From contig CM022678.1 of assembly GCA_012295275.1 (NCBI GenBank), forward strand, positions 1,929,186 through 1,939,185: DNA of 10,000 nt. Reading direction: 5' to 3'. A program made the position numbers and the translations under genes. Source of the DNA: Chrysomallon squamiferum. Taxonomy: Eukaryota; Mollusca; Gastropoda; Neomphalida; Peltospiridae. Of this stretch, positions 6,370 through 10,000 are shown in pieces (position 1 is the first letter of the stretch; every line of letters begins with the position of its first letter). The notes below the pieces were generated by a model. That model was not told the DNA's origin and did not search any database. It worked only from the letters and a program-made list of their open reading frames with translations.

Positions 6370-8510
6370 GTACATAGCTACCTACATACATACACACACA
6401 GAAACATGTATAAATACGTACATACCTACCTACCTACATACATACACAGAAACATGTATACATACGTACATACATACCTACCTACAAACACAGAAACATG
6501 TATAAATACGTACCTACATACATACATACATACAAACACAGAAACATGTATACATACGTACATACAAACACAGAAACATGTATACATACGTACCTACCTA
6601 CCTACCTACAAACACAGAAACATGTATACATACGTACATACAAACACAGAAACATTTATACATACGTACCTACCTACCTACCTACAAACACAGAAACATG
6701 TATACATACGTACCTACATACCTACATACAAACACAGAAACATGAATACATACGTGCATACATACCTGCAAACACAGAAACATGTATACATACGTACCTA
6801 CATACCTACATACAAACACAGAAACATGTATACATACGTACATACATACATATATACAAACACAGAAACATGTATACATACGTACATACATACCTACATA
6901 CAAACACAGAAACATGTATACATACGTACATCCATACATATATACAAACACAGAAACATGTATACATACGTACATACATACATATATACAAACACAGAAA
7001 CATGTACACATACGTTCATACCTACCTACATACAAAACAGAAACATATATACATACGTACATACATACATACATACATACACAGAAACGTATACATACGT
7101 ACCTACATACATACATACAAACACAGAAACATGTATACATACGTTCATACAAACACAGAAACATATATACATACGTACATACATACCTACATACAAACAC
7201 AGAAACATGTATACATACGTACCTACCTACCTGCATACAAACACAGAAACATGTATACATACGTACCTACCTACATACATACATACACAGAAACATGTAT
7301 ACATACGTACATACCTACCTACATACAAACACAGAAATATGTATACATACGTACATACCTATATATATATACATACAAACACAGAAACATGTATACATAC
7401 GTACCTACCTACATACATACAAACACAGAAACATGTATACAAACGTACCTACCTACATACATACAAAGACAGAAACATGTATACATACGTACATACATAC
7501 CTACATACAAACACAGAAACATTTATACATACGTACCTACCTACCTACCTACAAACACAGAAACATGTATACATACGTACCTACATACCTACATACAAAC
7601 ACAGAAACATGAATACATACGTGCATACATACCTGCAAACACAGAAACATGTATACATACGTACCTACATACCTACATACAAACACAGAAACATGTATAC
7701 ATACGTACATACATACATATATACAAACACAGAAACGTATACATACGTACATACATACCTACATACAAACACAGAAACATGTATACATACGTACATCCAT
7801 ACATATATACAAACACAGAAACATGTATACATACGTACATACATACATATATACAAACACAGAAACATGTACACATACGTTCATACCTACCTACATACAA
7901 AACAGAAACATATATACATACGTACATACATACATACATACATACATACACAGAAACGTATACATACGTACCTACATACATACATACAAACACAGAAACA
8001 TGTATACATACGTTCATACAAACACAGAAACATATATACATACGTACATACATACCTACATACAAACACAGAAACATGTATACATACGTACCTACCTACC
8101 TACATACAAACACAGAAACATGTATACATACGTACCTACCTACATACATACATACACAGAAACATGTATACATACGTACATACCTACCTACATACAAACA
8201 TAGAAATATGTATACATACGTACATACCTATATATATATACATACAAACACAGAAACATGTATACATACGTACCTACCTACATACATACAAACACAGAAA
8301 CATGTATACAAACGTACCTACCTACATACATACAAACACAGAAACATGTATACATACGTACATACATACCTACATACAAACACACAAACATGTATACATA
8401 CGTACCTACCTACCTACATACAAACACAGAAACATGTATACATACGTACATACGTACCCACATTCATACAAATGCATACCTTCATTCATACATACATACA
8501 CATACACTCA
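6370..8510 (+). repeat. CATA/CGTA-rich satellite filling intron 2 of the right-hand copy
   Basis: Roughly 45 units, each made of a fixed core AACACAGAAACATGTATACA then TACGTAC, plus a variable number of CATA or CCTA tetramers and a CAAACACAG join. Unit length therefore varies between about 30 and 55 bases. The array begins directly at the Ig1 splice donor and ends in decaying tetramers at about 8460-8510. Translation yields long stop-poor frames of Tyr, Ile, His and Thr on both strands, which are by-products of the repeat rather than genes. Confidence 0.92.
6651..8386 (+). repeat. Two tandem copies of an ~867-bp higher-order repeat within the satellite
   Basis: Rare variants recur in order at a constant offset: AACATTTATA at 6651 and 7518 (867), CATGAATACA at 6741 and 7608 (867), TACAAAACAG at 7031 and 7896 (865), AGAAATAT at 7333 and 8202 (869), the CCTATATATA junction at 7358 and 8227 (869), and AAACGTACC at 7441 and 8310 (869). 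The small offset changes reflect short indels. A block of about 20 monomers was duplicated as a unit, and recently. Confidence 0.85.
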
Positions 8511-8660
8511 TAGGCATACAATTATTCTTACTATGGTAGGTAAGGGGAATTGTCTCGTGGCAGGGGGGGAATATCTACGGGGGAATTCACCACGGGGAAA
8601 ATTGTCTGGGAAAAATATCAAGGAGGAAAAACACACAAATATAAAAGTAAACGTGTAGTT
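8511..8660 (+). other. G-rich segment between the satellite and the Ig2 exon
   Basis: Five G-runs (8544-8547, 8563-8569, 8579-8583, 8594-8597, 8608-8610) occur with repeated GGGGAA...ATTGTCT motifs. The segment is compositionally foreign to the AT-rich intron and has no counterpart in intron 2 of the left gene. It could be the remnant of an inserted element. I cannot name a family. Confidence 0.45.
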
Positions 8661-8678
8661 ATTTAATCCTGATTTCAG

Positions 8679-9041
8679 ACAAAGTCGACTGCTGTGTGTT
8701 GTCTGTATCTGAGGGTGGGGATTTTCTGACGGTGGTTGAGGGAAAGAGATATGACGGTTTTACCTGCAAAGTTGGAGGGGCGAGTCCAGAACCTGAAACA
8801 AAACTGAAAATGAACGAGACAGATCTGAGAGTTACAACTCGAAAATTCGTGACAAGTTCTGAAACTGGTTTAACTCTTTGTAGTCCTCTCAAATATGAAA
8901 TGTACTCACCAAAAACTGAGGTTTCCTTCGCCTACATTCCTGAGAGAAGTCATCACAATAAGGAGATTTACTGTTCAGCCAGAAACAGTGAAATGAGAAC
9001 TGGCGAAGTGAAATCTAACAGAATACGTCTAGTTGTTCACT
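8679..9041 (+). CDS. Paralogous Ig2 exon (intact)
   Basis: A 363-nt, phase 1-1 exon with acceptor cctgatttcag and donor gtgagtct, both identical to those of exon 3 in the left gene. It encodes KVDCCVLSVSEGG... with B-strand FTCKVGG and F-strand IYCSARN cysteines and the NET sequon retained. It differs from the left copy by six substitutions (Leu-Phe, Leu-Arg, Leu-Phe, Arg-Leu, Ile-Met, Phe-Tyr) and loss of one Glu in the EE pair, about 94% identity counted by eye. There are no stops or frameshifts, so the exon is either still under selection, recently duplicated or recently converted. Confidence 0.8.
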
Positions 9042-9171
9042 GTGAGTCTAGTTAATTATATATTGTAGCACAAACACACTTACAAACACATGTATGCATA
9101 ATTACTGACATATAAAGAGGTCGATGTGATTGTTATACTGTACATGCTCCAGCTGATCAAGACAATCACAA

Positions 9172-9900
9172 GTTTAACTGTAGATACTCTAGTCACTAAA
9201 TATAATCACTAGTTTAACTGTAGATGGTACAATCACTAAAGAAAATAAATATTTAACTGTAGATGGTCCAGTCACTAAAGATAATCACTATTTTAACTGT
9301 AGATGGTCCAGTCACTAAAGATAATCACTATTTTAACTGTAGATGGTCCAGTCACTTAAGATAATCACTATTTTAACTGTAGATGGTCCAGTCACTAAAG
9401 ATAATCACTATTTTAACTGTAGATTGTCAAGTCACTTAAGATAATCACTATTTTAACTGTAGATGGTCCAGTCACTAAAGATAATCACTATTTTAAGTGT
9501 AGATTGTCAAGTCACTTAAGATAATCACTATTTTAACTGTAGATGGTCCAGTCACTAAAGATAATCACTATTTTAACTGTAGATGGTCCAGTCACTAAAG
9601 ATAATCACTATTTTAACTGTAGATGGTCCAGTTACTAAAGATAATCACTATTTTAACTGTAGATTGTCAAATCACTAAAGATAATCACTATTTTAACTGT
9701 AGATGGTCCAGTCACTAAAGATAATCACTATTTTAACTAGATGGTCAAGTCACTAAAGATAATCACTGTTTTAACTGTAGATGGTCCAGTCACTAAAGAG
9801 TATCACTATTTTAACTGTAGATGGACCAGTCACTAAAGATAATCACTATTTTAACTGTAGATGGTCCAGTCACTAAAGATAATCACTATTTTAACTGTAG
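9172..9900 (+). repeat. 40-bp minisatellite carrying the Ig3 splice acceptor
   Basis: About 19 head-to-tail units with a strict 40-bp period over most of the array (for example acceptor cores at 9301, 9341, 9381 and 9421). Each unit contains TTTTAACTGTAG followed by ATGGTCCAGTCACTAAAG. This is the acceptor plus first exon bases of the Ig3 exon, then intron-like sequence. The first three units are degenerate; two variants (GATTGTCAAGTCACTTAAG and GATGGTCCAGTCACTAAAG) are interspersed. One unit near 9735 has lost the TG of CTGTAG yet still ends in TAG. The last unit supplies the acceptor of the real exon. Confidence 0.9.
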
Positions 9901-10000
9901 ATGGTCCAGTTGATAAAGAGACATTTCTGAAGCCTGATAAAACAACTCACACTCTTACCGAGTTTGGATCTTTACGTGTTTCCTGTGTAGCTGACTGCAG
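9901..10000 (+). CDS. Paralogous Ig3 exon, cut by the window end
   Basis: The exon begins straight after the last acceptor of the 40-bp array (ttttaactgtag). In phase 1 it reads YGPVDKETFLKPDKTTHTLT... through VSCVADC. Only two substitutions separate it from the left gene over 33 residues (Glu-Lys, Ser-Phe). The C and F strands, and any transmembrane and tail exons, would lie beyond position 10000. Confidence 0.78.

Noticed and set aside
6682-8077. Minus-strand frames rich in Cys, Val, Tyr and Met
   Set aside because: They are reverse-strand readings of the same satellite, recurring at the higher-order repeat spacing, with no splice or coding support.
6013-8658. Very long plus-strand open frame (881 codons) and overlapping frames in the satellite
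   Set aside because: Beyond the Ig1 exon it is pure tandem repeat, the frames are open on both strands, and the homologous exon ends at a conserved splice donor (6370).
9172-9900. Possible CRISPR-like array of 40-bp repeats
   Set aside because: Units are directly contiguous with no unique spacers, the context is a eukaryotic intron, and the unit derives from the adjacent splice acceptor.

Overview
The window is animal nuclear DNA: AT-rich, full of microsatellites, with short exons bounded by GT/AG splice sites and no bacterial-style gene packing. The exon content (immunoglobulin-like domains, a membrane span, a tyrosine-bearing tail) and repeat style suggest an invertebrate. A lophotrochozoan, perhaps a gastropod mollusc, is my best guess, but this is inference from style and no species marker is present.

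The left half (about 1-4450, minus strand) holds what looks like one complete gene. Eight phase-matched exons encode a signal peptide, three Ig-like domains, one transmembrane helix and a short cytoplasmic tail ending in YEDLREK-stop. The predicted protein is 438 aa, or 453 aa if an optional 45-nt tail exon is used. The four ectodomain and membrane exons (Ig1, Ig2, Ig3, TM) are all symmetric phase 1-1, the usual arrangement for shuffled Ig exons. A poly(A) signal lies at 30-35 and a weak TATA-like site at about 4441-4448.

The right half (about 5520-10000, plus strand) is an inverted, head-to-head paralogue of that gene. It has an Ig1 exon (5999-6369), an Ig2 exon (8679-9041) and the start of an Ig3 exon (9901 to the window end). 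Homology also covers the 3' part of intron 1 but stops near 5520. I see no counterpart of the signal-peptide exon, and the Ig1 exon carries a net 7-nt deletion near its 3' end that breaks the reading phase. This copy may be a 5'-truncated pseudogene, or it may use an unrecognised first exon and an alternative donor. Its Ig2 and Ig3 exons are intact.

Two of its introns have ballooned through tandem repeats. Intron 2 holds about 2.1 kb of a CATA/CGTA-rich satellite with an approximately 867-bp higher-order repeat. Intron 3 holds about 19 copies of a 40-bp minisatellite, each repeating the splice-acceptor/exon boundary of the Ig3 exon. The intact gene has degenerate forms of both repeats at the same intron positions, so the seeds pre-date the duplication. 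The Ig1 exons are far more diverged between the copies than Ig2 or Ig3, as expected for a receptor family under diversifying selection or partly homogenised by gene conversion.

The region between the divergent copies (about 4450-5520) contains AC/GT microsatellites and no gene I can support.
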